The notes beneath the pieces are model-generated. The model was not told where the DNA came from. It worked only from the letters and a program-made list of their open reading frames with translations, and searched no databases. This document shows positions 35,112 to 44,209 of a DNA stretch of 64,000 nt, in pieces; position 1 is the stretch's first letter, and each line of letters starts with the position of its first letter. Made by a program: the position numbers and the translations under genes. Source of the stretch: Azospirillum sp. 412522 (GTDB taxonomy: Bacteria; Pseudomonadota; Alphaproteobacteria; Azospirillales; Azospirillaceae); the NCBI RefSeq assembly GCF_019805165.1, contig NZ_RWIJ01000026.1, forward strand, positions 929 to 64,928, read 5' to 3'.

Positions 35112-35645
35112 ATGACCCGCTTCACCTCCCTGGCGCTCGCCGCCGGAACCCTTTGCCTTGCCCTGACCGCCGGCGGCGCCGCGGCGCACGTCACACTGGA
35201 AACCCGCGAGGCGCCAGCGGGAAGCTACTACAAGGCCGTACTGAAGGTCGGCCATGGCTGCGACGGCTCGCCGACCACAGCCATCCGCGTCCGCCTGCCC
35301 GACGGTGCGGTGCTGGCCAAGCCGATGCCGAAACCGGGCTGGACCCTGGCGACCAAGGAAGGTCCCTATGCCCAGCCTTATGAATCGCACGGCCGCAGCA
35401 TCACCCAGGGTGTCACCGAAATCGCCTGGACCGGCGGCAGCCTGCCCGATTCCTGGTATGATGAATTCGTCTTCCAGGTCGTGCTGCCCGAACGGCCTGC
35501 GGGCACCACCCTTTACATTCCGGTGGTGCAGGAGTGCGAGAAGGGTGCTCACCGGTGGATTGAAATCCCCGAATCCGGCAAATCGGCGGACGACTATCGT
35601 GAGCCGGCCCCAGGCGTCAAGCTGACCGAACCCAAACAGCATTGA
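35112..35645 (+). CDS. YcnI-like DUF1775 periplasmic copper protein
   Basis: The 177-residue protein has a signal peptide of about 25 residues ending GGAAA. The mature protein begins at His26 (HVTLETREAPAGSYYK). The N-terminal histidine together with an acidic residue forms the Cu(II) site in characterised YcnI. The beta-sandwich continues with HGCDGSPTTAIRVRLPDG and TEIAWTGGSLPDSWYDEFVF. It should be a periplasmic copper chaperone or binder. It lies 61 bp downstream of DUF2946 and about 100 bp upstream of the CopC-CopD gene. Confidence 0.88.
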   Translation: MTRFTSLALAAGTLCLALTAGGAAAHVTLETREAPAGSYYKAVLKVGHGCDGSPTTAIRVRLPDGAVLAKPMPKPGWTLATKEGPYAQPYESHGRSITQGVTEIAWTGGSLPDSWYDEFVFQVVLPERPAGTTLYIPVVQECEKGAHRWIEIPESGKSADDYREPAPGVKLTEPKQH

Positions 35646-35741
35646 GACGCCCCAGGCGCCGGCCGGGGACCTGGGCTGCATGCCGTGATGACGCGGCATG
35701 CAGCTCTTCGATCATGCCCTCTGCGAAAGCGAGACATTTTC

Positions 35742-37409
35742 ATGCGTCCCGAACCCCATCGCACGCTCGCGGTCCCGCAAATCGTGGCGTTGGTCCTGCT
35801 GGTCCTGCTCGCGACCTTCCCCCGGAGCAGCTTGGCCCATGCGGTTCTCATGGAATCGGTTCCGGCTGACGGCGCCAGCCTGACCGCCGCGCCCGCATCC
35901 GTGACGCTGAGATTCAACGAACCCGTCACCCCCATCCGTGTCCAACTGCTCGACCAGCAGAGACGCGACATGGCCGACCCGCAAAGCGCGGTGGCGGAGA
36001 ACGGGAGCGTTCGCCTCGCCCTTCCGCCGGGACTGCCGAACGGCCTCTATGTGGCCAGCTATCGCGTGACCTCCGCAGATGGCCATCCCGTCGCCGGCTC
36101 CTTCACCTTCGGGATCGGTGTGACGCCGCCAGCCGTGACGGGAGGCCCCCCTGCGGACGACCCGTCGCGTGCCGCCGCCCTGGCCGGGCTGCTGCTGCGG
36201 GCCGTGCATTATGCCGCCCTGCTGGCCGGAACCGGGGGCGGCCTGTTCCTGGTTGTGGTGACGGGACGCTGGGCACCGCTCAACGACCGTCTGAAACCCG
36301 GTCTCTGCCTGATGCTGCTTGTGGCCGGCCTGACGGGAATGCTGCTGGTGGGGGTGACCGGGATGACGTTGGCGGGCCAACCCCTCGCCGCCCCGCCGAC
36401 CGGAGCCGCCTGGAGCACCGGAGCGGCGAGCAGCGTCGGCCTCAGTGCCGGCATCGCCCTGCTGGGCTTGCTATGCTCCGCCTGCGGCTTGGCACTGGAC
36501 ACCCGCGCCATGGCCGGACCGGCCCTGCTGGTGGCGGGGGCGCTGCTGGGCGCCGCCTCTTTGGCCGCCACCGGTCATGCCGCCACGGCCTCTCCCCGGT
36601 GGCTGAGCGCGCCGCTCGTCGGCCTGCATGGGGTGATGGCGGCCTACTGGAGCGGGGCGTTGTGGCCGTTGAGCATGGTCCTTCGCCTGGAGCCGCCGGC
36701 CGAGGCGGCAAGGCTGGTCCGTCGCTTCTCGCGCCTGGCGATCGGTGCCGTGGCCCTCCTGGCCGGAGCCGGCATCGTCCTGTCGGGCATCCAGCTTCGC
36801 TCCGTGGAGGCGATCCTGTCCAGCGGCTATGGCCGGCTGTGGGCGTGTAAGATGCTGACCGTTCTGTTCCTGCTCGGGCTGGCGGCATGGAACAGGCAGT
36901 TCCTGACGCCGGCATTCGAGCGCGGGAGCGGCCAAGCCGTCCGGTTCCTGCGGCGCAGCATCGCCGTGGAGATCGCGGCGGCCGGGATTGTCCTGCTGCT
37001 GACGGCGGCCTTCGCCCTGACGCCGCCGCCGCGCGCGATGAACCCAGGCGCGGAAAAGCCGGCAGCCGGGTTTTCTGCCGTCACGGTGAAAGGAGGCGTC
37101 GTCGCCATTATCGACGTCGTTCCGGCAAAGCCGGGACGCAACGGCGTTCGGCTCCACATCCAGGATGAGGACGGCAAGCCGGTTTCCGCCCGCGAGGTGA
37201 CGATGGACTGGGAATTGCCGGTCGCGGGCGTAGCCCCGCTGCGGCACAGCCTGACGACGCTCGGTCCGGGCTTCTTCGCTGACGACGACATGACGCTGCC
37301 GCTGGCCGGCCAATGGTCGTTGCGTCTCGACATGCTGATCGACGATTTCGACAAGCGGATTTTCCGAACGGAGATTTCGGTCGGTGAAGCCACTTCGGAC
37401 CAGAAGTGA
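35742..37409 (+). CDS. CopC-CopD fusion with a C-terminal YtkA/FixH-like domain
   Basis: The 555-residue protein begins with a signal peptide ending SLAHAVLMESVP; the His after cleavage is the CopC N-terminal copper ligand. CopC (about 30-130) also has SADGHPVAGSFTF. About eight membrane helices of CopD follow (about 150-440; LLLRAVHYAALLAGTGGGLF, LVGLHGVMAAYWSGALWP). The last 105 residues, from AGFSAVTVKGG, are a soluble periplasmic beta domain resembling YtkA/FixH, with GPGFFADDDMTLPLAGQWSL. Copper would be taken in the periplasm and moved to or across the inner membrane. Start ATG 35742 gives the best signal peptide. Confidence 0.87.
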   Translation: MRPEPHRTLAVPQIVALVLLVLLATFPRSSLAHAVLMESVPADGASLTAAPASVTLRFNEPVTPIRVQLLDQQRRDMADPQSAVAENGSVRLALPPGLPNGLYVASYRVTSADGHPVAGSFTFGIGVTPPAVTGGPPADDPSRAAALAGLLLRAVHYAALLAGTGGGLFLVVVTGRWAPLNDRLKPGLCLMLLVAGLTGMLLVGVTGMTLAGQPLAAPPTGAAWSTGAASSVGLSAGIALLGLLCSACGLALDTRAMAGPALLVAGALLGAASLAATGHAATASPRWLSAPLVGLHGVMAAYWSGALWPLSMVLRLEPPAEAARLVRRFSRLAIGAVALLAGAGIVLSGIQLRSVEAILSSGYGRLWACKMLTVLFLLGLAAWNRQFLTPAFERGSGQAVRFLRRSIAVEIAAAGIVLLLTAAFALTPPPRAMNPGAEKPAAGFSAVTVKGGVVAIIDVVPAKPGRNGVRLHIQDEDGKPVSAREVTMDWELPVAGVAPLRHSLTTLGPGFFADDDMTLPLAGQWSLRLDMLIDDFDKRIFRTEISVGEATSDQK

Positions 37410-37440
37410 AGCGGGAGCAGGCAGTGAAAGGTGGTGCGCC

Positions 37441-38370
37441 TTACTCAAGGGTGTAGCGGACGGGAAGCGTGATGTCGATTTGGCTGCGACCCGTCGCGAC
37501 CGGCAGGGGTGGAAGGGGGGACGCGCGCCGGATCATGTCCTCCGCGGCTTGGTCCAGGATGTCGTGGCCGGATCCCTGGACAATCGACCATCCCGTGATG
37601 GTGCCGTCGGAGATGACCGTGAAACGGACCAGAACGGTGCCTTCCTGCCGCGTCAGGCGGGCAGGACGCGGATAGATCTTGTGCCGGGCGAGCCTCGCCT
37701 GAACGACGCCGAAGTAATCGGCGGCCTCTCTATCCGAACCGGGGCCCGAACCGGGGCCCGAACCGGGGGCCGAACCGGGGGCCGAACCAGGAGACGGGTT
37801 GGAGGTTGACGCCGCCGTTCGGACCGGCTGTGCCGGCACAGAGTGCATGATCCGGTCAGCGGCGGGATCCGGGGGGCTTGGCCGGGGACTGGCCGACGTC
37901 GGGCTTCTGGTGCGTACCGGCTTGGGCGGGGGGCGGGGAGCCGGGCGAGCCGGCTGCGGCGGCTCTGCAGGAACCGGGACCGGCAACGCCTCGCCGGGAG
38001 GTGCCGGCGCCTCGGCCGGAGCCGCCGCGACCGGGTCGGGAATTTCGGCGGCAGGCTGCGGCGCCGTCTCCGCAGTCTGCTCGACTTCCTCGGAAAGAGG
38101 GTCAGGCTTCGCCTCCTGTCCCATCTCAACAGCGGTTTCGGAAGCCGACGGTGGTTCTGCAACGGCATCCAGAAAGGAAAGCTCCACCGAAACGACCGTC
38201 GGCGGAAGCTGCGGCGGTATATGCAGGCTTGCCACCAGCATGAGGATGACGGCATGCAGCGCAAGGGAGGCAGGCAGGCTCCAGCGCGATGCGCCCTTCG
38301 GTCCGGCCGACAGGACAGGTACGCCGTCCGCCGAACAGCGAAAGGCGGTGATCGATCGGTGCGCAGGCAT
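37441..38370 (-). CDS. TonB-family energy transducer
   Basis: The 309-residue protein has one N-terminal transmembrane anchor (SLPASLALHAVILMLVASLH). A long Pro/Ala/Glu-rich periplasmic spacer follows, and then a TonB C-terminal domain (YPRPARLTRQEGTVLVRFTV, then ISDGTITGWSIVQGSGHDIL). The spacer contains a run of APGS/GPGS repeats just before the C-terminal domain. The start at 38370 follows AAAGGCAC. It is downstream of the OprC-like receptor gene, so it is probably a dedicated transducer for copper import, coupling the proton gradient to that receptor. ExbB/ExbD are not in the window. Confidence 0.88.
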   Translation of the reverse strand: MPAHRSITAFRCSADGVPVLSAGPKGASRWSLPASLALHAVILMLVASLHIPPQLPPTVVSVELSFLDAVAEPPSASETAVEMGQEAKPDPLSEEVEQTAETAPQPAAEIPDPVAAAPAEAPAPPGEALPVPVPAEPPQPARPAPRPPPKPVRTRSPTSASPRPSPPDPAADRIMHSVPAQPVRTAASTSNPSPGSAPGSAPGSGPGSGPGSDREAADYFGVVQARLARHKIYPRPARLTRQEGTVLVRFTVISDGTITGWSIVQGSGHDILDQAAEDMIRRASPLPPLPVATGRSQIDITLPVRYTLE

Positions 38371-38468
38371 GGGATGTGCCTTTGACAGGAGTTTGCGAGC
38401 GGATTGTCCGCCCCACGGGAAGACGGTCGCGGATCCCGGCGAGTGGTGGACCGCCCGCAAGGTTTGAT

Positions 38469-38494
38469 GCCCCCGATCGACATGGACCGGGGGC
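38469..38494 (-). terminator. GC hairpin after the OprC-like receptor gene
   Basis: Arms GCCCCCG and CGGGGGC with a 12-nt loop lie between the receptor stop and the tonB start. No long T tract follows on the minus strand, so it may be a weak terminator or attenuator that sets the tonB level. Confidence 0.4.
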
Positions 38495-38530
38495 TAACCT
38501 CAGCAGGTGACGCTCACTCCGCAATCCGCC

Positions 38531-40711
38531 TCAGAACTTCACCGTCACGCCGGCCATGAACGAGCGCCCCGCTCCCGGCAGCGCTCCGACCGTGCCGCCG
38601 CTTCCCCCGGCCCGGTAATCGGCATAAGCGACACCGCCAAGCGGCAGGTAATAGTGCTGGTCGAGCAGGTTTTCGACGCCGGCGTCGATCCGGACGTTGC
38701 CCCACTCGTACCCGGTCCGCAGGTTCACCAGGGCGTAACCCGGCGTCTTCGGCTCGTTGCGCGCCGCTTCCACCCGCTCCTTGCGGGCGGTCGCCTGCAC
38801 CTCCACGGCGCTGCTCCATCCACCCAGCCGGTGTTCCATCGTCAGCAAGGCATTGAGCGGCATCATGTGGTACAGCGCATCGCCGGTGTCGAGGTTGCGG
38901 CCATGCACCCAGCCGACCACCCCGGACAAGCGGAAGGCGCCGATGTCCTCGTCCTCGTAGACCCTGGACGCCGCCGACAGGTTGGCGCCGACGAGCACCG
39001 CGTCATGGTTGGCGAAGCGCAGCTTGACGAAGCCGTTGCTCAGCGTGCCGATCCGCTCGACGTCGATGAAGTTCTGCACATAGGTGTAATAGGGGGTGAG
39101 CTTGACCTCCCACGCCTTGTGGGTGGCGTCATGCAGCGACAGGGTGGTGCTCACGGTGTTGGCCACCTCGGGCTTGAGGTCGGGGTTGCCGACATAGCCG
39201 TTGGCGTCGCCGAACCAGCCGTTCATGCTGCTCGACATGCCGCCGGTTCCCCAGGCATAGCGTTCATAGAGATTGGGCGAGCGGGTCTTGCGGGCGTAGC
39301 CGGCTTCGATCGCGCTGGTGTCTGACGGGGTGTGGCGGACCAGCGCCGTCACGTCGAAATTGACGTCGGTGCGGGCATGGCCGCGGGCGTTGAAGGCCCG
39401 CGCGTCGGCCGCGTCCGGATTGGCCATCGCCATCATGCCCATGCCGATGGGATTCTGCCAGGAATAGGGCTGCACCGCGCCGGCGTCCATCCACACCACG
39501 TCGTTGCGTGCGCCGAGCAGGGTCGTCCATTCCGGCGACCAGTTGGCCTCCCATTCGGCGAAGGTGCCGACGCGGTTGCGGGTGCCGCCCTTGACGTTCC
39601 AGTAGGTCAACGGCCCCATCATCATGCTGCCCGCCACCGGATCCCACCAGTCGTCCAGCCCGGTGTGGCGGAACTCGTTGCCAATGCGCAGGGTGTCGCG
39701 CGCCGACAGCGGCAGCGTCGCCTTGACCGAATAGCCGGCATCGGTCGTCAGCGTGTCCATCGGCATGCCGCCCTTGGCGGTGCCGCCCTTGTCCTCCAGG
39801 AAGTTCATGGTGTGCCGGGTGCGGCGCCAGTTGGCGCGTGCGTCCAGCGTTCCCCAGTCGAACGCTCCTTCATAGCGGCCATTGATGAAGGCGCTGTGGT
39901 TGTCGGTCAGGTCCATGCGCTGGGTCGGGAAGCCCTGGTAGGGCATGGTCTGGATGCCGCCCTGCAGCGTGACCTGATGCCCGTCGCGCCGCGCTCCGAA
40001 CGTCACGGCGTTGTCCTGCACGTTGTAGAGCGTCGAGCGTACGGTCTGGCCGTTGCCGGCCTTGTAGTTCCCGGCCCGGCTCCAGGACCCGTTGTAGCCG
40101 AGACTGAAGCTGTCGTCGGCGACGGCCGCCTCCGCGGCCCCCGTCGCGCCGCGACCGTTGGAGCGATAGAAGGCCGACAGCTTACCCTCTGTATGCGGCG
40201 CCTCGCCCGGTGCGGCGAAGACCGGCGGGGCGCTTTCGACCGAGATGGTGCCGGAGAGGCTGTCGCCGCCGGCGCTGACCGGGGTGATGCCGGCCAGCAC
40301 CTCCACCTTGGACACGCGCGTGGGGGCGATGGCGGACAGGGCCGGGTTCATCTGGTTGGGACAGGCCGGGGCGATGGGCGCGCCGTCGACCAGCACATTG
40401 ACGCGGTCGGCGCCCAACCCGTTCAGCGCCGGCAGGCTCGACACGCCGCCGTTGCCGTTCAGGCTGACCCCGGCCAGCCCGCGCAGCAGGGCAGCGGTGT
40501 CGCCGGTGGAGACGCGGCGGGCGGCCAGTCCCGCGCCGCCAAGGCCGTCGCCCGACAGCAAGGCGCCGTCGTCCGGACCGGCGGTTACGGAAATCGTAGG
40601 CAGGGAGTGGACGGCCTGGGCAAGGGTATCGGTGGAAAGCAGGCCAGCCAGGGCGGCACTCGACAGCAGGGCCGCACGCAGGGCGTCGGCCGCAGCATAA
40701 CGCGACATCAT
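38531..40711 (-). CDS. OprC/NosA-like TonB-dependent copper receptor
   Basis: The 726-residue outer-membrane protein has a signal peptide of about 32 residues ending DTLAQA, a plug domain and a 22-strand-type barrel ending GRSFMAGVTVKF. In the plug, ACPNQMNPALSAIAP at about 116-130 gives the CxxxM pair C117/M121. This is the thiol-thioether copper site known from Pseudomonas OprC. It is followed by EVLAGITPVSAGGDSLSGTI, again OprC/NosA-like. It should import copper through the outer membrane using TonB energy from the neighbouring gene. Many Met residues (GSMMMGPL, GMGMMAM) could form a transfer path. Confidence 0.88.
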   Translation of the reverse strand: MMSRYAAADALRAALLSSAALAGLLSTDTLAQAVHSLPTISVTAGPDDGALLSGDGLGGAGLAARRVSTGDTAALLRGLAGVSLNGNGGVSSLPALNGLGADRVNVLVDGAPIAPACPNQMNPALSAIAPTRVSKVEVLAGITPVSAGGDSLSGTISVESAPPVFAAPGEAPHTEGKLSAFYRSNGRGATGAAEAAVADDSFSLGYNGSWSRAGNYKAGNGQTVRSTLYNVQDNAVTFGARRDGHQVTLQGGIQTMPYQGFPTQRMDLTDNHSAFINGRYEGAFDWGTLDARANWRRTRHTMNFLEDKGGTAKGGMPMDTLTTDAGYSVKATLPLSARDTLRIGNEFRHTGLDDWWDPVAGSMMMGPLTYWNVKGGTRNRVGTFAEWEANWSPEWTTLLGARNDVVWMDAGAVQPYSWQNPIGMGMMAMANPDAADARAFNARGHARTDVNFDVTALVRHTPSDTSAIEAGYARKTRSPNLYERYAWGTGGMSSSMNGWFGDANGYVGNPDLKPEVANTVSTTLSLHDATHKAWEVKLTPYYTYVQNFIDVERIGTLSNGFVKLRFANHDAVLVGANLSAASRVYEDEDIGAFRLSGVVGWVHGRNLDTGDALYHMMPLNALLTMEHRLGGWSSAVEVQATARKERVEAARNEPKTPGYALVNLRTGYEWGNVRIDAGVENLLDQHYYLPLGGVAYADYRAGGSGGTVGALPGAGRSFMAGVTVKF

Positions 40712-40851
40712 GACAATTCTCGATCTGAAGCCAGCCGGACGCAACGCCGCACCATCGCGACGGGCGGCGTGCAAAGCTGGAAGGCGGAATGGATGGCAAC
40801 GGGGCGGTCAGCCGCGCGATCCTCTCGCGCAGCGATCCCGCGATCCTGGCC

Positions 40852-41262
40852 TCAGACCGGCGGCCCACGGGCCTGGAGGGTGGACAGGAACCAACCGGCC
40901 GCAATCAGATCGCCGGGCAACAGCTCGGGGCTGTGCCGCCTGCTCATGGCGGGCACCATCCGCATATCTGGCGGCGGCATGGCCAGCCCGCCGATCAGCG
41001 GGCATAACGGACAGGAGCCCCCGGACATCGCCGATTCGGTCTTGCCGGACACCGCATCGCCGCCTGTTCCGTGATCGCCCCACACCATGGTCTTGAACCC
41101 GTCGGGGGTGCAGATGACCATCCGGTCGCTGTCGGCGGCATCGGCGGACGCGACCATGGCAGGCATCCAGGCCCAGGCGACGATCTGCAACAGCAACGCG
41201 ATCGCGCCGGCCGCAAGGCCGACCCGCCGCGTAGGCTGCATCCTGTCCTGGGTCGTGTTCAT
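40852..41262 (-). CDS. DUF2946 family protein (copper-associated), second copy
   Basis: The 136-residue protein starts at ATG 41262. A membrane or signal segment (LAAGAIALLLQIVAWAWMPA) is followed by a short periplasmic part with the DUF2946 core GGSCPLCPLIGGLAMPP, a CxxC pair and Met-rich stretch. It ends QARGPPV, like the first copy (RAPPV). It lies upstream of the OprC-like receptor gene on the same strand, 141 bp away, so each half of the copper locus begins with a DUF2946 gene. Function is unknown. Confidence 0.75.
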   Translation of the reverse strand: MNTTQDRMQPTRRVGLAAGAIALLLQIVAWAWMPAMVASADAADSDRMVICTPDGFKTMVWGDHGTGGDAVSGKTESAMSGGSCPLCPLIGGLAMPPPDMRMVPAMSRRHSPELLPGDLIAAGWFLSTLQARGPPV

Positions 41263-41389
41263 GCCGATCCGCTGCGTCGTCCCCTGTGCGTTCAGGACAC
41301 GCATCAGGTGCGGCACAATAGTCCAAGTGCCACAGTAGGAATCAGCGGCATATTCGCGCAGGGGAACGGCGGCGCGCCCTGTCGGGGCG

Positions 41390-41416
41390 ACGGACGAGCA
41401 TTACCGCCTCGTCCGT
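41390..41416 (-). terminator. Hairpin after the ferrous-iron operon
   Basis: Arms ACGGACGAG and CTCGTCCGT form a perfect 9-bp stem with a 9-nt loop, 50 bp downstream of the last ftr gene. The minus-strand side lacks a long T tract; the plus side has TTT. It most likely ends the ftr transcript before the second DUF2946 gene. Confidence 0.4.
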
Positions 41417-41465
41417 TTCGCGGAACGGTCTCGCACCGGCCATCCCATGCCGGACATTGCGGCGA

Positions 41466-42917
41466 TCACAGCCCGAAAATGGCCGGCCACCAACCGATGC
41501 CGACCAGCACGCTGCCAACCAGGCCCGGCAGAAGCGGGAGACTGCGTTTGGCAGCGGGAACGCCCTGCCGCTCCAGGATGCGCCAGCCCAGCAGCACGCT
41601 CCAGACGATGCCCGCGGCGAAGAGGCCTCCGCGAATGGCGTGCACGCCGAAATCCCCGAAGGGTCCGTAGCGCAGCGGTGTCAGCAGTTCCGCACCGAGC
41701 CCGATGAACAGCGACATCAGTGCAACCGGGGAATACTGATAGCCCAGTTCAGTGAAGCACTGACTGAAGGAGCCTTCTGCGCCGGCCTGACGGGCCAGCT
41801 TGGCAGTCAGGGCGGTGATCGCTCCCAGGATCGTCGTCAACACCAGCATGCAACCGAGCATGAAGCCGATAATCGCGACGAAGTCGAGCCACAGGAAGGT
41901 CTCACCGCGTTCGGGATGGACCACCATCAGCCAGGATGGACCGATCCGGGTCAGCCAATCCCAGCCATGGTCGATGGCCCATTCGCCCAAGGCTTGGCGC
42001 AGGTCCTGGTAGATGGGCAGCACCAGCCACAGGAAGCCGCCGAGCGCGACCCCGGTATCGAGGAAAAGGAACCATGTCTCCGCCTTGTTCGCATGGTGGT
42101 CGCGGATCCTCTCGACCTCCTTGCCCGGATGATGGAGTTCCAATTTCACCCCCCCTGCGGCCGCGGGGTTGACGCAGCGGAAACAAGCGATGCAGTGACG
42201 GGATTCGGTCTTGCGGGCGGTGTCGATCATCGTCGGGCAGACGCCGCGTTCGGTGTATTCCCGGTTGCCGGGAAGCCGCCGACGCGGAGCGAACTGCACG
42301 GAACCAAGGCGGGAGTACAGGCCCAGCACCCGCCCGATCGGGCACAAATGACGGCACCACACCCGCTTGCCGCGCCCGTAGACCAGCCCGGTCAGAATGG
42401 CCAGCAGCATGGTCAAGCCGAAGAGCCCCGCCGCCGCCTCCGGATGATCGCGCACGCCGAGTGTCTGGCCGAGCAGCGTCGTTACGATGAAGCTGATGGC
42501 CGGGGTGCCTTCCCAACGGATCCAGGCGGGAATGGAGCGTTGCAGACCGAAGCGGTTGGCGAACTCGGACGCGGCGCCCATCGGACAGAAGACGCCGCAC
42601 CACAGCCGTCCGACGACGATCACCGTCAGAAACACCAGGGGGAACCAGAGTCCCCAGAGAAGGTATTTCAGCGCCAGTCGCGGATCGGTCCACGCCGTCG
42701 CTTCCGGGGCGGGTTCGGGCAACACCGCCGGCAGGGCGACGACGATCAGGAACACAAGCAGCATCGCCGCCTGAAGCCACTTCACGTGGCGGCGATGCGT
42801 GACGAAGAGGGATTCGAGCGCCTGCACCACACGGTGGCGGCCGTCGGGTGCCGGTGTTGCGGTCTTCCGGGCGTCGTCGGAAATGCCGATTTCCAAGCTC
42901 ATGATCGATGTCTTCAT
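41466..42917 (-). CDS. FtrD-like polyferredoxin (4Fe-4S membrane protein) of ferrous iron uptake
   Basis: The 483-residue protein has about six membrane segments and three cysteine clusters: GRLWCGVFCPMGA, VWCRHLCPIGR, and CIACFRCVNP. These are typical 4Fe-4S sites of NapH/FtrD-type redox proteins. It is the last gene of the operon with FTR1, cupredoxin and P19 homologues, the FtrABCD arrangement of Brucella and Bordetella. It is thought to accept or supply electrons for oxidation of ferrous iron during permeation. ATG 42917 is used; ATG 42902 is the alternative. Confidence 0.88.
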   Translation of the reverse strand: MKTSIMSLEIGISDDARKTATPAPDGRHRVVQALESLFVTHRRHVKWLQAAMLLVFLIVVALPAVLPEPAPEATAWTDPRLALKYLLWGLWFPLVFLTVIVVGRLWCGVFCPMGAASEFANRFGLQRSIPAWIRWEGTPAISFIVTTLLGQTLGVRDHPEAAAGLFGLTMLLAILTGLVYGRGKRVWCRHLCPIGRVLGLYSRLGSVQFAPRRRLPGNREYTERGVCPTMIDTARKTESRHCIACFRCVNPAAAGGVKLELHHPGKEVERIRDHHANKAETWFLFLDTGVALGGFLWLVLPIYQDLRQALGEWAIDHGWDWLTRIGPSWLMVVHPERGETFLWLDFVAIIGFMLGCMLVLTTILGAITALTAKLARQAGAEGSFSQCFTELGYQYSPVALMSLFIGLGAELLTPLRYGPFGDFGVHAIRGGLFAAGIVWSVLLGWRILERQGVPAAKRSLPLLPGLVGSVLVGIGWWPAIFGL

Positions 42918-42967
42918 TGACACGGATTGGGAAGATGCCAGGACGGCGAACCGACCCGGGAGATCCG

Positions 42968-43813
42968 TCAGGCCAGGGCCGATTTGCCCGGCGGGAACCG
43001 GAGGTGGAGCAGGCAAAGGACCACTGCCCAATAGGCGGCGTAGGCGATCAGCTCCATCAAGTTGGGCTGCGCCCGGTATCCGGTCAGCGCGGAGATGAAT
43101 CCGCCACCGGCGGTACCGTCCGAGATGAGCCACGACGTGTTCCAAAGCCCGCGCGAAAGCTTGGGCAGGATGCCCAGATCGATCAGACCGTCGATGCCGC
43201 TCATCAGCAGTGCGGCCGCAAGGAACATCAGCATCACCTCGGTGATGCCGAAGAACAGCCGCCAGGGCATGCGCTTGCCGGCCAGGCGCAGCAGGCCATA
43301 GGTCAGCGTCGCCATGCCGACCCCGACCAGAGCGGCGACAACGCCGCCAGCCAGCGAACCGCCCGCGCCGGCCGACAGCGTGCCGTAAAGAAAAATCACC
43401 GTCTCGCTGCCCTCGCGGGCCACCGCAAGGAGGGCGAGAACGAACACCCCCCACGATTTCCGCCGTTCAACCGCCTCGTCGAGGGCGGCCTCCAGGTTCC
43501 GCTTCATGTCCCGGGCGTGACGGTGCATCCACACCAGCATCTGGACGATGAGGAGGGCGGCGACGAGCACGGTGGCTGTTTGATAGGCCTGCTGCGCATC
43601 TTCCGAAAGCAGGTCGCCCAAAATGGTGAGTGCCATGGCAAGGAGCGACGCCAGGGCTAGTCCGGCGGCCACGCCGCTCCAGAGAAAGCCGCGTGGCCGT
43701 CGCGGATCGGCGACCTGCGTCACCAGCCAGGAATCGAGAATGCCGATGACAAGCAGCGCCTCCACGCTTTCCCGCCACACGACAAAGGCGATAGCGCCAA
43801 GTTGTGCATTCAT
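42968..43813 (-). CDS. FTR1-family iron permease (FtrC-like)
   Basis: The 281-residue protein has seven predicted membrane segments. Two REGLE-like iron-binding motifs sit in helices 1 and 4: WRESVEALLVIGI near the N-terminus and AREGSETVIFLYG in the middle. Both keep the Arg-Glu-x-x-Glu frame needed for iron passage. It should carry iron oxidised by the periplasmic partners through the inner membrane. It lies between the cupredoxin and polyferredoxin genes, 24 bp and 50 bp away respectively. Confidence 0.9.
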   Translation of the reverse strand: MNAQLGAIAFVVWRESVEALLVIGILDSWLVTQVADPRRPRGFLWSGVAAGLALASLLAMALTILGDLLSEDAQQAYQTATVLVAALLIVQMLVWMHRHARDMKRNLEAALDEAVERRKSWGVFVLALLAVAREGSETVIFLYGTLSAGAGGSLAGGVVAALVGVGMATLTYGLLRLAGKRMPWRLFFGITEVMLMFLAAALLMSGIDGLIDLGILPKLSRGLWNTSWLISDGTAGGGFISALTGYRAQPNLMELIAYAAYWAVVLCLLHLRFPPGKSALA

Positions 43814-43837
43814 CCCTTTATTCCTCCCACGCCAAAG

Positions 43838-44209
43838 TTACCTGGCGATCAGGACTGCAGGAGGCGCTTCCGGGTGGAAGTCGTCGAAGAAGGAATATTC
43901 GCCAGGGTCCAAGCCCTTGATGACCATGAAGGACTCCGATTCCGGAGCCAGAACCTTTTCCTTGCGCAGGGGCAGGCTCTCGAATTCCGCCGGAGTCTTC
44001 CCCTTGTTGACCAGTTTCAGCTCAATGCGCGTATCGGCCGGCACCTCGAGGCGTTGCGGGCTCATCGCGCCATCGTTGAATTCGATGACGAATGTGGGAT
44101 CGTCGCCGGCCGACGCAGGTGGGGCCGCAGCGCTCAAGGCGAGCGCCGTGGCGAATGCCAGACACGGGCGCAAAGCCCGTGTCCGCACGAAATGCAGCTT
44201 AGTAGCCAC
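43838..44209 (-). CDS. Cupredoxin-domain protein (FtrB-like)
   Basis: The 123-residue periplasmic protein has a signal peptide ending PPASA, then a short cupredoxin fold (FVIEFNDGAMSPQRLEVPAD, KLVNKGKTPAEFES, GEYSFFDDFHPEAPPAV). It lacks a full His-Cys-His-Met blue-copper set. Instead it carries a Met near its start, Glu residues and one late His, as in EfeO/FtrB-type domains. The frame opens at GTG 44209, overlapping the P19 gene by 11 bp; an internal GTG at 44188 is possible. It would help oxidise ferrous iron captured by the P19 homologue. Confidence 0.82.
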   Translation of the reverse strand: MATKLHFVRTRALRPCLAFATALALSAAAPPASAGDDPTFVIEFNDGAMSPQRLEVPADTRIELKLVNKGKTPAEFESLPLRKEKVLAPESESFMVIKGLDPGEYSFFDDFHPEAPPAVLIAR

